Shown one piece after another: positions 16,919 to 26,482 of a DNA stretch of 64,000 nucleotides. A program made the position numbers and the translations under genes. The notes beneath the pieces were generated by a model that was not told the DNA's origin, searched no databases, and saw nothing but the letters and a program-made list of their open reading frames with translations. The stretch is from Clostridium mobile. Lineage in GTDB: Bacteria; Bacillota; Clostridia; Clostridiales; Clostridiaceae. The DNA lies in contig NZ_JAHLQF010000001.1 of the NCBI RefSeq assembly GCF_018918285.1, forward strand, positions 697,284-761,283, written 5' to 3'. Position 1 is the first letter of the stretch. Each line of letters starts with the position of its first letter.

Positions 16919-16956
16919 AAAAAAATCCCAAAAGCAGAACTAGTCTACTTTTGGGG
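16919..16956 (-). terminator. Terminator of the CstA-family carrier gene
   Basis: On the minus strand CCCAAAAGTAGA pairs with TCTGCTTTTGGG (one mismatch) around a short loop and is followed by ATTTTTTT. It sits 16 bases after the stop codon. This is a textbook intrinsic terminator. Confidence 0.9.
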
Positions 16957-16971
16957 AAAGGTTTATTAACA

Positions 16972-18450
16972 TTATGCTTTTTTAGTTTCATTAATTGATT
17001 TATTATTACTTATTTTCATTAAGAATAATCCATATATTATTATTGTTGCAATCACTCCAGCTATATTCCCTATAGGTATACTACCTATAGAAGAAGTGAT
17101 ACCAAATCCTTCTGGTGCAACTATAATATAAGATATACTTACTACGGTCATGAAAGCTGCTGGAATTGATGCCAGAAAATGAGGTTTTTTAATGTGATTA
17201 AGATACACTGCGGAAGCCCATAAAACAACTGTGGCCAATGATTGATTTGACCATGCAAAGTATCTCCAGATTATAGTGAAGTCAACTTTAGTTAATATAA
17301 ATCCAATTACAAATAACGGTATACTTATAATTAATCTATTTTTTATCTTGTCTTGCTTATAATTTATAGAATCTGCTATAGTAAGCCTTGCACTTCTAAA
17401 GGCAGTATCTCCTGAGGTTACAGGACAAGCTACTACACCTAGTATCGCCAATGCTCCCCCTACTTTTCCTAATAAAGAATTGCATACGATGCTCACTACC
17501 CAAGCTGTATTACTTTTGTTTGCAACCATGGCTTCATTTAACTTTGCTACCCCGTCTGTTCCCCCTGGTCCTGCAAAGAAACTCATAGCTGCTGCTGCCC
17601 ATATTAAAGCCACTATGCCTTCCGCAATCATAGAACCATAAAATATTGATCTACCTTGCTTTTCACTAGTTACACATCTAGCCATTAATGGTGACTGAGT
17701 TGAGTGAAATCCTGATATTGCACCACAAGCTATGGTAACGAAAAGTACAGGGAACAGTGGTGTGGTAGCCCCATTAACATGCATGTTTCTTAGGTTAGTT
17801 GGTGTTATTTCTGGTATAGGATATCCTTTTATAATAAGCATTCCTCCAACACCTAGGGCCATTATTAATAGGCATATACCAAATAGTGGATATATTTTAC
17901 CTATTAATTTATCTATAGGAAGTAAAGTAGCTAATATATAATATGCAAAGATAACATAAAGCCAAAAGGTAACATTTAATTTTTCAGGTGTTAAACCTGC
18001 AAGTAATCCTGCTGGTCCAGTTACAAAAACCACACCAACTAATATTAATAGAACAACTGAGAAAACTCTCATAAACTGTCTAAATCCATTTCCTAAGTAT
18101 TTTCCAACAATTTCTGGTATACTAGCACCATCATGTCTTATAGATAACATTCCAGAGAAATAATCATGAACTCCTCCAGCAAATATAGATCCAAATACTA
18201 TCCATAGAAATGCTGCTGGACCAAACATAGCTCCAAGTATGGCTCCAAAAATAGGACCGAGTCCTGCTATGTTTAAAAATTGGATTAAAAATATCTTCCA
18301 TGCTGGTAGCGGCACAAAGTCAACTCCATCCTCTAATCTTACTGCTGGAGTTTTTATATTTTCATCTGCCCCAAAGATTTTTTCAACAATTTTTCCATAA
18401 ATAAAATAACCTAAAATAAGAGCAATAACAGAAATTATAAATGATACCAT
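16972..18450 (-). CDS. CstA/BtsT-family carbon-starvation transporter (probable pyruvate carrier)
   Basis: The 492-residue membrane protein has about thirteen transmembrane segments and clear CstA motifs: FLNIAGLGPIFGAILGAMFGP, GGVHDYFSGMLSIRHDGASIPEIVGKYLG, FHSTQSPLMARC and GDTAFRSARLTIAD. CstA was first described as a peptide carrier; BtsT and CstA of Escherichia coli import pyruvate. The divergent neighbour is a LytS/LytTR two-component pair, the same arrangement of regulator type and target as BtsSR and BtsT, which favours pyruvate. It may let the cell retrieve excreted pyruvate. Confidence 0.88.
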   Translation of the reverse strand: MVSFIISVIALILGYFIYGKIVEKIFGADENIKTPAVRLEDGVDFVPLPAWKIFLIQFLNIAGLGPIFGAILGAMFGPAAFLWIVFGSIFAGGVHDYFSGMLSIRHDGASIPEIVGKYLGNGFRQFMRVFSVVLLILVGVVFVTGPAGLLAGLTPEKLNVTFWLYVIFAYYILATLLPIDKLIGKIYPLFGICLLIMALGVGGMLIIKGYPIPEITPTNLRNMHVNGATTPLFPVLFVTIACGAISGFHSTQSPLMARCVTSEKQGRSIFYGSMIAEGIVALIWAAAAMSFFAGPGGTDGVAKLNEAMVANKSNTAWVVSIVCNSLLGKVGGALAILGVVACPVTSGDTAFRSARLTIADSINYKQDKIKNRLIISIPLFVIGFILTKVDFTIIWRYFAWSNQSLATVVLWASAVYLNHIKKPHFLASIPAAFMTVVSISYIIVAPEGFGITSSIGSIPIGNIAGVIATIIIYGLFLMKISNNKSINETKKA

Positions 18451-18571
18451 AAAACCATCCTCCCCAAATTTTATTAAGTAAAGCTTTTCAATACATTACT
18501 TATGGAAAATTATACTAAAACATCTTTCTATATTATACGAATTTTCTGTGAATAGCTATATCTTAAGGGTG

Positions 18572-18645
18572 AATAACCTATTTATCCCATTAAAGGTTAT
18601 TTATATTAATTCAATTCTATGTAATAATGTTAAGTGAATTGAATT
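18572..18645. promoter_or_regulatory. Inverted repeats between the carrier and two-component genes
   Basis: AATAACCT (18572-18579) and AGGTTATT (18594-18601) form a perfect 8-bp inverted repeat with a 14-bp gap, a plausible site for the LytTR regulator. A second pair, AATTCAATTC (18608-18617) and GAATTGAATT (18636-18645), would form a hairpin just before the sensor kinase ribosome site. No -35/-10 pair was fixed with confidence. Confidence 0.4.
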
Positions 18646-18660
18646 TAAGAGGTGTATCAT

Positions 18661-20334
18661 ATGTTATATATTCAACTGTTACAAAATATGTCTTTAATTG
18701 CTCTATCTTCTTATATATTTAATCAAATTGCTTTAAGTAAAAAACTTTTAATAAAAGATTCCAAATTAAATAAAATTATAATTATTATTTTTTTTAGTAT
18801 ATTATCAATTTTAGGAACTTACACAGGTATAGATGTTAATCCAAAAATAAATACTCCAAGCCTAAATTTTGCTTCAAAATATCCCTATGCATTAGCAAAT
18901 ACTAGACCTATAGGTGCCATTACTGCTGGATACATAGGAGGCCCTTTGGTTGGAATGATTGTTGGAACTATTGCGGGGCTTCAAAGATATTATATTGGTG
19001 GTTTTACCGCTCTTGCCTGTGGTGTAGCTACTGTAGTAGAAGGTTTGTGTGGTGGCATAGCTCATAGGCTATCTAAGAAGAAAGAGTTAGATCCTAAGCT
19101 AGGTTTTATAGTCGGAGTTATAGCTGAAGTTTTACAAATGATTATAATCTTAATTTTATCTAGGCCCTTTAAAGAAGCATTAGAATTAGAAAAAGTAATT
19201 GCCTTACCAATGATATTGATTAACTCTATTGGTGTAGTAATTTTTATTAATATAACCAACAATGCTGTAGAACAATACAATAGAATAGGTGCCTATCAAG
19301 CAGAAAAAGCCCTTCTTATCGCTGAAAAAACCTTAAATTATTTAAAGAAGGGAGTTAATAAAGAAACATCAGAAAAAGTATGTAAAATAATTTATGATAG
19401 TAGCAATTATGAAGGAGTTTTCGTAGCAAATTCTTCCGAAATATTAAGTTATCATGGAGAAGAATTAAATTTGGATAACCTAGATAGTTCATTAGAAAAC
19501 TATTATAAATATCCTGATTATAAGCTTATTGTCTTAAAAGAAGATGATATGGAAAAAACTCTATTTTTTATACCAATTTTTTATCAAAATAAACTAGAAG
19601 CCATAATAGGTTTATATTTAAAATCATCAAAATATGCTGATGAGTATTTTATACAGTTTACAAAGCAATTAGGAAGGCTATTATCTACACAATTAAATAT
19701 TTATAATTTAAATAAAGCTGTTGAAGAAGCCTATCGAGCTGAATACAAAGCTCTAAGAGCTCAAATTCATCCCCATTTCTTATTTAATGCACTAAATACT
19801 ATATCTTCCTTTTGTAGAACTAATCCTAATAAGGCTAGAGAATTGATACTGGATCTATCAAATTATTTTAGAAGTACTTTAAATCGAGATGAGGAATTTC
19901 TAACACTAAAAGAAGAGATTGAATTTTTAAATTCCTATCTTTCTATAGAAAACGCGCGTTTTGGAGATAGACTAAAAGTTAATATAGATATACCTGCTAA
20001 TCTTTTAGAATATAAAATACCAGTTTTTATACTTCAGCCCCTTATAGAAAATTCTATAAAACATGGAATTCTGCCTAAGCCTTCTGGTGGTAATATAGAT
20101 GTTAGAGTAGTATGTAAAGAGGACAAGCTACGATTTTTAATAAAAGATGATGGTATAGGTATTGAAGAAAGTATTTTAAAAAATATTTTTAATAATTCCA
20201 GAATAGGATTATATAATGTAAATGAAAGGCTTAAACTCTTATATGGAGAAAATTATTGTCTTAATATTAAAAGTGCTATAAGCGAAGGAACAGAGGTAAG
20301 CTTTGTAATTCCTAAGGAGGTACGATTAAATTGA
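18661..20334 (+). CDS. LytS/BtsS-type sensor histidine kinase
   Basis: The 557-residue kinase has an N-terminal 5TM-5TMR_LYT membrane sensor domain (GAITAGYIGGPLVGMIVGTIAG near residue 85), a GAF-like middle domain, a phosphoacceptor segment with RAQIHPHFLFNALNT (His in LytS/YehU-type kinases) and an ATPase domain (LQPLIENSIKHGI, DDGIGI). LytS, BtsS and YpdA of this family sense pyruvate. The start ATG 18661 follows AAGAGGTG by six bases; a GTG nine bases upstream overlaps the ribosome site. It overlaps the response regulator by 4 bp and is divergent from the CstA carrier, its likely target. Confidence 0.9.
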   Translation: MLYIQLLQNMSLIALSSYIFNQIALSKKLLIKDSKLNKIIIIIFFSILSILGTYTGIDVNPKINTPSLNFASKYPYALANTRPIGAITAGYIGGPLVGMIVGTIAGLQRYYIGGFTALACGVATVVEGLCGGIAHRLSKKKELDPKLGFIVGVIAEVLQMIIILILSRPFKEALELEKVIALPMILINSIGVVIFINITNNAVEQYNRIGAYQAEKALLIAEKTLNYLKKGVNKETSEKVCKIIYDSSNYEGVFVANSSEILSYHGEELNLDNLDSSLENYYKYPDYKLIVLKEDDMEKTLFFIPIFYQNKLEAIIGLYLKSSKYADEYFIQFTKQLGRLLSTQLNIYNLNKAVEEAYRAEYKALRAQIHPHFLFNALNTISSFCRTNPNKARELILDLSNYFRSTLNRDEEFLTLKEEIEFLNSYLSIENARFGDRLKVNIDIPANLLEYKIPVFILQPLIENSIKHGILPKPSGGNIDVRVVCKEDKLRFLIKDDGIGIEESILKNIFNNSRIGLYNVNERLKLLYGENYCLNIKSAISEGTEVSFVIPKEVRLN

Positions 20335-21098
20335 GCATGAATTGTATAATAATTGAAGATGAAATACCTGCGGCTGACGAACTGAAACATATATTAGGAA
20401 ATTTTGATTTTATTCATGTAATAGGAATGGGTCATGATGGTGAAAAAGGACTCCAATTAATAAAGTCTAAAAATCCTGATGTGGTGTTTTTAGATATAAA
20501 TATCCCCCTTAAAAATGGTATGGACTTGGCAAAAGAAATTAAAAATTTTAATAAAAACATAGAAATAATCTTTGTCACTGCCTATGAAGAATATGCTTTA
20601 AATGCTTTTGAAGTAGCTGCATTGGATTATATTTTAAAACCTTATGATGACAAGAGAATAATATCTACAGTAAATAGATTACATAAGTCCTTTATCAATA
20701 AAAGTATAAATGAACAAATACCTAATGTAGTAAATGAAGTTATGAAAAGAATTGAAATAAAAAAAACTCAAATAACCGAAAAACTCCCTTGTGAAAAATC
20801 CGGGAAAATAGTTTTGTTAAATATTGATGATATTTATTTTTGTTATGCTGAAAATGAAAAAGTATATATTAAAAGCAAAAATACTACCTATTTAACTAAC
20901 TATACCATGAATAGGTTGCAGAAAAAAACAAAGCTTTTTAGAGCTCATAGAAGCTATTTGGTTAATTTAAATAATGTAAAAGAATTATATTCTTGGTTTA
21001 ATGGTACTTATAAATTAGTCATGGATGACGATGAAAAATCTGAGATTCCTATAAGCAGAAAAAATGTAAGATGCCTAAAAGAGATACTTGATATATAA
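20331..21098 (+). CDS. LytTR-family response regulator
   Basis: The 255-residue protein has a receiver domain (acidic pocket IIEDE, phosphoacceptor in VVFLDINIP near residue 58, Lys in YILKPYD) and a C-terminal LytTR DNA-binding domain (IYFCYAENEKVYI, FRAHRSYLVNLNNVKEL). It is the partner of the LytS-type kinase just upstream, whose stop codon it overlaps. The start is TTG 20331, ten bases after AAGGAGG; an ATG six bases on has poorer spacing. LytTR proteins bind direct or inverted repeats; the candidate is upstream of the divergent carrier at 18572-18601. Confidence 0.9.
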   Translation: MSMNCIIIEDEIPAADELKHILGNFDFIHVIGMGHDGEKGLQLIKSKNPDVVFLDINIPLKNGMDLAKEIKNFNKNIEIIFVTAYEEYALNAFEVAALDYILKPYDDKRIISTVNRLHKSFINKSINEQIPNVVNEVMKRIEIKKTQITEKLPCEKSGKIVLLNIDDIYFCYAENEKVYIKSKNTTYLTNYTMNRLQKKTKLFRAHRSYLVNLNNVKELYSWFNGTYKLVMDDDEKSEIPISRKNVRCLKEILDI

Positions 21099-21124
21099 AA
21101 ACCCCGATTTCTCGGGGTTTTTTA
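21097..21124. terminator. Bidirectional terminator between response regulator and hydA
   Basis: AAAACCCCGA, loop TTTC, TCGGGGTTTTTT. The strong GC stem has A-rich and T-rich flanks that give a T run on both strands. It ends the two-component operon and the hydrogenase operon, which converge here. Confidence 0.93.
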
Positions 21125-22858
21125 TTATCTCTTCACATAAGTTGTATGAAGTAATTCATGGGCTTTTTCACCATAAGGCTTTCCAAGGTATTCATCATAT
21201 AATTGTTTTATAAATGGATTTTCATGGGATTTTCTTAAAACTTTATTAGAATCTTCCTCATATAAAGCTTCCATTCTTTTTTCAATTATACCGTTATTTT
21301 CGTGTAGATATGGTTGACCGCCACCATCTATACATCCACCTGGACATGCCATAATTTCTATCATATGATAAGAAGCTTTTCCAGCTCTTATATCTTCTAA
21401 TAATTTACGAGCATTTCCAAGACCACTTGCTACAGCAACATTTATGTCCATATCATTTATTTTTATGCTTGCTTCTTTTATTCCCTTTAGTCCACGTACC
21501 TGATTAAAGTTAACGTCTTTTAATTCTTCATTTGTCATCCATTCATAAGTAGTACGTAATGCAGCTTCCAAAACTCCACCTGTGGTACCAAAGATAATTC
21601 CAGCACCTGTTGATTCTCCTAATGGATTGTCAAATCCCTCATCCTCTAATGATGTAAAGTCAATTCCTGCTTCTTTTATCATTTTAGCTAATTCTCTTGT
21701 ACTTATTACTATATCAACATCTGGAACTCCATTATTGCTCATTTCAGGTCTTGCCGCTTCATATTTCTTAGCAAGGCAAGGCATTATTGAAACAACAACA
21801 AGATTTTTAGGATCTACTCCCATTTTTTCAGCTAAATAAGTTTTAGCTACGGCACCAAACATCTGTTGTGGTGACTTACAGGTTGATGGTATATCTAAAA
21901 GGTCATTGAACTGATGCTCAAAGAACTTAATCCATCCTGGACAACAACTTGTAAGTATAGGTAATTTTCCACCATGTTCAATTCTGTGTAATAACTCACT
22001 TGCTTCTTCAATTATTGTTAAGTCTGCTGCAAAGTCTGTATCAAAAATCCTTTGAAATCCTAATGCACGAAGAGCTGCAACCATTTTACCTGTAACAACA
22101 GTTCCAGGTTCTAGCCCAAACTCTTCTCCAAGAGCTGCCCTTATAGCTGGAGCTGTTTGAACAATAACTATTTTGTCATCATCATTTAAAGCATCCCAAA
22201 CTTTAGAAACATTATTAACTTCAGTTAATGCTCCAGTTGGACATACTGCAACACATTGTCCGCAGAAAGTACAACTAGTTTCTAACATTGGGTCAGCGAA
22301 GGCAGGAGCTATTACTGTTTCAAATCCCCTTCCTACAGCAGATAATACTCCAACAGTTTGAACATCATTACACATAGTTACACATCTTCTACAAAGGATA
22401 CATTTGTCTAAATCTCTAATAATAGAATAGGATGAACTATCTTTAGGGAATTTTGACATTTCCCCGCTATATTTTATAGACTTTATACCTAGGTCAGCAG
22501 TAAGTCTTTGAAGATCACACTCTGTATTTTTCTCACATAGTAAGCATTCTTGTGGATGATCTGATAATAACAGTTCCACCATCATTCTACGGGCCTTAAT
22601 TGCCTTTATAGAGTTTGTCTTAACCTCCATGTGATCAGTTACAGGAGTACAACACGCTGGAGCAAGATTTTTTCTTCCCTCAACTTCTACAACACAAACT
22701 CTACATGAACCTGGTTTGTTTTCAGTTTTTCTATCATGAAGTTTTAAGTGACAAAGAGTAGGTATATTTATGTTTAACTTTTTAGCAGCATCTAATATAG
22801 TTGAACCTTCCTCTACTTGAATTGTTTTGTTATTTATTGTAAGAGTTACTAAACTCAA
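21125..22858 (-). CDS. hydA: [FeFe]-hydrogenase catalytic subunit HydA of a trimeric bifurcating enzyme
   Basis: The 577-residue protein has an N-terminal 2Fe-2S domain (PGSCRVCVVEV), a His-ligated cluster segment (DHPQECLLCEKNTEC), two 4Fe-4S motifs (CILCRRCVTMC and CTFCGQCVAVCP) and the H-cluster domain. Its three signatures are intact: TSCCPGW, MPCLAKKYEAARPE and MACPGGCIDGGGQP. With HydB and HydC it forms the electron-bifurcating hydrogenase that makes or oxidises H2 using NADH and ferredoxin together. The start is TTG 22858, six bases after AGAGGTG; the in-frame GTG at 22867 overlaps that site. It is the last gene of hydCBA. Confidence 0.95.
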   Translation of the reverse strand: MSLVTLTINNKTIQVEEGSTILDAAKKLNINIPTLCHLKLHDRKTENKPGSCRVCVVEVEGRKNLAPACCTPVTDHMEVKTNSIKAIKARRMMVELLLSDHPQECLLCEKNTECDLQRLTADLGIKSIKYSGEMSKFPKDSSSYSIIRDLDKCILCRRCVTMCNDVQTVGVLSAVGRGFETVIAPAFADPMLETSCTFCGQCVAVCPTGALTEVNNVSKVWDALNDDDKIVIVQTAPAIRAALGEEFGLEPGTVVTGKMVAALRALGFQRIFDTDFAADLTIIEEASELLHRIEHGGKLPILTSCCPGWIKFFEHQFNDLLDIPSTCKSPQQMFGAVAKTYLAEKMGVDPKNLVVVSIMPCLAKKYEAARPEMSNNGVPDVDIVISTRELAKMIKEAGIDFTSLEDEGFDNPLGESTGAGIIFGTTGGVLEAALRTTYEWMTNEELKDVNFNQVRGLKGIKEASIKINDMDINVAVASGLGNARKLLEDIRAGKASYHMIEIMACPGGCIDGGGQPYLHENNGIIEKRMEALYEEDSNKVLRKSHENPFIKQLYDEYLGKPYGEKAHELLHTTYVKR

Positions 22859-22882
22859 AGTGTACACCTCTTTCTATATATA

Positions 22883-24778
22883 TTATTTCTTTATTATAGC
22901 TCCTACAGGACAAGCAGTATAACAGCTTCCACATTTTATACATTTATCTTGTAGGATGAAATGTTTTTCTTTTACCTTTCCAGTAATACAGGAAACAGGA
23001 CATACTCTAGCACACTTTGTACAACCTATACATTTGTCTAAAATCTCATAACGTAATAATCCATTACATACACCTGCTGGACAGCGCTTCTCTCTAACAT
23101 GAGCAATATATTCATCCTTAAAATATTTCATAGTGCTTAGAATAGGATTTGGTGCAGTTTGACCAAGACCACATAGGGAAGTTTCTTTTATTAACTCACC
23201 TAATTCCTCAAGCTTAACTAAGTCCTCTTCTGTACCATTACCTTCTGTTATTCTTGTTAAAATTTCTAGTAAACGCTTGTTACCAATTCTACATGGAGTA
23301 CATTTACCGCAGGATTCATCTACAGTGAATTCAAGATAGAATTTTGCTATGTCAACCATACAGTTGTCTTCATCCATAACAATCATACCACCAGAACCCA
23401 TCATTGATCCTATAGAATTTAATGATTCATAATCTATTTTAGTATCTAGATATTGAGTTGGAATACATCCCCCTGATGGTCCACCAGTTTGAACAGCTTT
23501 AAATTTACGGCCATTCTTTATTCCACCGCCAATATCATAGATTATTTCTCTTAAAGTCGTACCCATAGGAACTTCCACAAGACCAACATTATTAACCTTT
23601 CCCGCAAGAGCAAATACCTTTGTTCCTCTTGAAGTCTCTGTTCCTATAGACTTAAACCAATCAGCACCTTTGTTTATAATAGCAGGAACCATAGCTAAAG
23701 TTTCAACGTTGTTTACAGAGGTTGGTTTATTCCATAATCCACATTCAGCTGGGAATGGTGGTTTATTTGTAGGCTCTCCACGCTCTCCTTCTATTGATTG
23801 GATTAGAGCAGTTTCTTCACCACATACAAACGCTCCAGCACCGTATTTAATATGGATATCAAAATTAAAGCCTGTTCCTAATATATCTTCACCAAGTAAT
23901 CCATATTCATGCGCTTCTTCTATAGCCTTATAAAGTCTATCTATAGCTAAAGGGTATTCAGCTCTAATATAGATATTTCCTTCATCCGCACCAATTGCAT
24001 ATCCTGCAATTGCCATAGCTTCTAAAACACTATGTGGATCTCCTTCAAGTATTGAACGATCCATGAAAGCACCTGGATCTCCTTCGTCAGCATTACAAAT
24101 TATATATTTTTTATCACTTTCATATTGTTTAGCAAATGCCCACTTTCTTCCTGTAGGGAATCCACCGCCTCCTCTACCTCTAAGTCCTGATTCACTAATT
24201 AAATTAATAACTTCCTCAGAAGTTAATCCAGATAGACATTTTCCTAAAGCCATATATGCATCTTCAGCTATAGCTTCTTTAAGATCCTCTGGGTTTATCA
24301 AACCGCAGTTTCTCAATGCTATTCTTTCTTGTTTTTTATAAAAACCCATTTCATCTTGTCTCTTAACTCTCATTTGAAGAGTCGGTTCTATATATAAAAG
24401 TCTTTCAACTATTTTTCCCTTTAATAAATGACTTTCTACTATTTCATCTACATCATCTGTTTTTACTCTTACGTAGAAAGCATTGTCAGGGCAAACATTG
24501 ATGATTGGACCTTGTTCACAGAAGCCAAAGCAACCAGTAATAAGCACTTCTACTTCATCTTTTAATCCAACTTCCTCTACTTTTGCCTTTAACTTATTTA
24601 CAATTTCATAACTTTCGGCAGACTTACATCCGGTACCACCGCAAACTAACAATTGACGTTTACATCTTTTATTTTCTGCTGCCAATTCAGCTTCATGAGA
24701 TACTTCTCTTAATGTAACAAGTTTTTTTAATTCTTTATTAAGAGCTCTAAGTTCTTCAAAGGATTTAATTTTAGCCAA
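22883..24778 (-). CDS. hydB: Bifurcating [FeFe]-hydrogenase subunit HydB (NuoF-like)
   Basis: The 631-residue flavoprotein has an N-terminal thioredoxin-like 2Fe-2S domain (CGGTGCKSAES, later GCFGFCEQGP), then the NuoF core with the FMN/NADH segments GLRGRGGGGFPTGRKW and CNADEGDPGAFMDR and the GAGAFVCGEETAL loop. These are followed by the 4Fe-4S site ESCGKCTPCRIG and two C-terminal ferredoxin clusters (CIGCTKCARVCP, CIKCGSCYTACP). It holds the FMN at which NADH and ferredoxin electrons are split or merged. It lies between hydC (13 bp) and hydA (24 bp), so the complex is co-translated. Confidence 0.95.
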   Translation of the reverse strand: MAKIKSFEELRALNKELKKLVTLREVSHEAELAAENKRCKRQLLVCGGTGCKSAESYEIVNKLKAKVEEVGLKDEVEVLITGCFGFCEQGPIINVCPDNAFYVRVKTDDVDEIVESHLLKGKIVERLLYIEPTLQMRVKRQDEMGFYKKQERIALRNCGLINPEDLKEAIAEDAYMALGKCLSGLTSEEVINLISESGLRGRGGGGFPTGRKWAFAKQYESDKKYIICNADEGDPGAFMDRSILEGDPHSVLEAMAIAGYAIGADEGNIYIRAEYPLAIDRLYKAIEEAHEYGLLGEDILGTGFNFDIHIKYGAGAFVCGEETALIQSIEGERGEPTNKPPFPAECGLWNKPTSVNNVETLAMVPAIINKGADWFKSIGTETSRGTKVFALAGKVNNVGLVEVPMGTTLREIIYDIGGGIKNGRKFKAVQTGGPSGGCIPTQYLDTKIDYESLNSIGSMMGSGGMIVMDEDNCMVDIAKFYLEFTVDESCGKCTPCRIGNKRLLEILTRITEGNGTEEDLVKLEELGELIKETSLCGLGQTAPNPILSTMKYFKDEYIAHVREKRCPAGVCNGLLRYEILDKCIGCTKCARVCPVSCITGKVKEKHFILQDKCIKCGSCYTACPVGAIIKK

Positions 24779-24791
24779 TGGTTACTCCCCC

Positions 24792-25274
24792 TTATTCCTT
24801 ATAATCTTCTAATAATTTTCCTACTTGATCTTTAGTTACATGCCCATATACTTTATCATTTATTGTTACTACAGGAGCTAGTCCACATGCACCTACACAT
24901 CTTAAAGCATCTAAAGTAAACATTCCGTCTGCTGTAGTTTCTCCAGTTTTTAATTCAAGTTTATTTTCAAATTCATGTAAAACATCTCCTGCTCCCCTAA
25001 CGAAACAAGCTGTGCCCATACATACACTAATTACATACTTACCCTTTGGTTCTGTGTTGAAATAAGAATAGAATGTAACAACCCCATAAACCTTAGAAAC
25101 AGGTACATTTAACTTTTCAGCGATAAAATTTTGAACCTCTCTTGGAAGATATCCAAAAATCTTTTGAGCTCTGTGTAATACAGCTATTAAAGCATCTTCC
25201 TTATTTCTTAAACCATCGATAAAACTATTCAACTCATTTATTTTTGCGTTCCAAACTTCATTCTTGCAGCACAC
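24792..25274 (-). CDS. hydC: Bifurcating [FeFe]-hydrogenase subunit HydC (NuoE-like)
   Basis: The 160-residue protein is a NuoE-type thioredoxin-fold 2Fe-2S subunit. It has an N-terminal helical bundle with HRAQKIFGYLPREVQNFIAE and the cluster cysteines in CMGTACFVRGA and CVGACGLAP. It is the smallest subunit of the HydABC hydrogenase and the first gene of the operon. The start is GTG 25274 after AAGGAGG; no ATG is available nearby. A good TATAAT box at 25342-25347 and a possible Rex-like site at 25296-25314 lie upstream, which would tie expression to the NADH/NAD+ ratio. Confidence 0.93.
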   Translation of the reverse strand: MCCKNEVWNAKINELNSFIDGLRNKEDALIAVLHRAQKIFGYLPREVQNFIAEKLNVPVSKVYGVVTFYSYFNTEPKGKYVISVCMGTACFVRGAGDVLHEFENKLELKTGETTADGMFTLDALRCVGACGLAPVVTINDKVYGHVTKDQVGKLLEDYKE

Positions 25275-25295
25275 TAAAAAAGACCTCCTTCGATA

Positions 25296-25347
25296 TTGTT
25301 ATAATTTTAACTAATTATAGTATAACAGAGAACCTAAAACCATTATA
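25296..25347 (-). promoter_or_regulatory. hydCBA leader with TATAAT box and possible Rex-like site
   Basis: The minus strand has TATAAT at 25347-25342. The segment TTGTTATAATTTTAACTAA (25296-25314) resembles the Rex consensus TTGTTAA-N4-TTAACAA with two to three mismatches and one extra base. It lies between the promoter and the ribosome site. The Rex assignment is weak. Confidence 0.35.
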
Positions 25348-25524
25348 ACAGAAACTACACAATAAAATAAACACATTTTTAAAAAACTTTTAAAATTTCT
25401 GAAATATATTGAATATAAAATTTACTCTTTTATTATACTTCATAATCAACTATTATAGTAATATAATATAATTGGTCCCATTACTATAATTTACGAATTT
25501 ATTTATACAAAGGAGATGATTCTT

Positions 25525-26289
25525 TTGAATCCAATAGCATTTACTATATTTGGACTGCCTATTATGTGGTATGGTGTTTTAATTTCACTTGGTGTGCTAT
25601 CAGCATTATTGTTAAGTAACTATACATGTAAGATGAAAAATTTAAATTTTGATATTTTATTTGATACATTTTTTATATCCTTCCCTATGGCAATTATAGG
25701 GGCAAGGTTATACTATGTCATATTTAGTTTTGAAGATTATGCAGATAATCTTTGGAGTATTTTTAACACTCGAGGGGGAGGATTAGCTATACATGGGGGT
25801 TTAATCTTCGGACTCACTACTGCATTCTTTTATCTAAGAAAAAAGAAACAGAACTTTCTTGAATATGCAGACGTATCTGTTCCTGGAATTATATTAGCCC
25901 AGGCCATTGGAAGATGGGGGAACTTTTTTAATAGAGAAGCTCACGGGGGAGAAGTTACATTAGAATTTATAAGTAAATTTCCTGAATTCATTCAAAGAGG
26001 TATGTATATAGAGGGAACTTACTATCATCCTACCTTCCTATATGAATCAATTTGGAATGTATTAGTCTGTGTTACTCTAATAATTTTATTGAAAAGAAGT
26101 AAACAACCAGGCACAGTTCTGTTTGCATATATAGGACTTTATTCTCTAGGCAGATTCTTTATAGAGGGGTTAAGGACAGATAGCTTAATGTTTGGCCCTA
26201 TTAGAATGGCTCAATTTGTAAGCTTGATTGGGATTTTATCAAGTATAATATTCTTGATTTATATTTATAGAAGAAAAAAGAGTTTGTAA
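25525..26289 (+). CDS. lgt: Prolipoprotein diacylglyceryl transferase
   Basis: The 254-residue membrane enzyme attaches diacylglycerol to the lipobox cysteine of prolipoproteins. Family motifs are [19 protein letters not shown] (catalytic-region His), the Lgt signature [14 protein letters not shown] with its Arg, YHPTFLYES and [11 protein letters not shown]. It has seven membrane segments and normal length. The start is TTG 25525, nine bases after AAGGAGATG; the in-frame ATG at 25516 overlaps the ribosome site. It is divergent from hydCBA and monocistronic, followed by a BOX-like hairpin that may terminate it. Lipoprotein substrates in this window include those at 4039 and 55982. Confidence 0.95.
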   Translation: MNPIAFTIFGLPIMWYGVLISLGVLSALLLSNYTCKMKNLNFDILFDTFFISFPMAIIGARLYYVIFSFEDYADNLWSIFNTRGGGLAIHGGLIFGLTTAFFYLRKKKQNFLEYADVSVPGIILAQAIGRWGNFFNREAHGGEVTLEFISKFPEFIQRGMYIEGTYYHPTFLYESIWNVLVCVTLIILLKRSKQPGTVLFAYIGLYSLGRFFIEGLRTDSLMFGPIRMAQFVSLIGILSSIIFLIYIYRRKKSL

Positions 26290-26432
26290 AAACTTATAAT
26301 TTGAAAATACATTTGTAAAACATAAAGGAACTGAGCTATGTAGTGGGAGGAGCGCCTTTTTTCGAAGCGACGTCACTATATAGCTCAGTTCCTCTTTTGA
26401 GTACCTAATTATCCTTGTAAAAATTTATAATT
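26284..26432. repeat. BOX-like repeat R1 (subtype A)
   Basis: A 20-bp imperfect stem (26326-26345 with 26374-26393, AGGAACTGAGCTATGTAGTG and its partner) encloses the subtype A centre GGAGGAGCGCC-T6-CGAAGCGACG. Outside the stem are direct repeats TTGTAAAAAYTTATAATT at 26284-26301 and 26415-26432. It follows lgt and may end its transcript. Confidence 0.85.
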
Positions 26433-26482
26433 GTGACACTAATTTATGGTTACAGCAAATAAAAAAGGCTCATTTGGCGCAC

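Noticed and set aside
18652..18660. GTG at 18652 as start of the LytS-type kinase
   Set aside because: It overlaps the AAGAGGTG ribosome site; the ATG at 18661 has correct spacing. The same reasoning was used for starts at 22867, 25516, 31303, 48563, 49669 and 61277.
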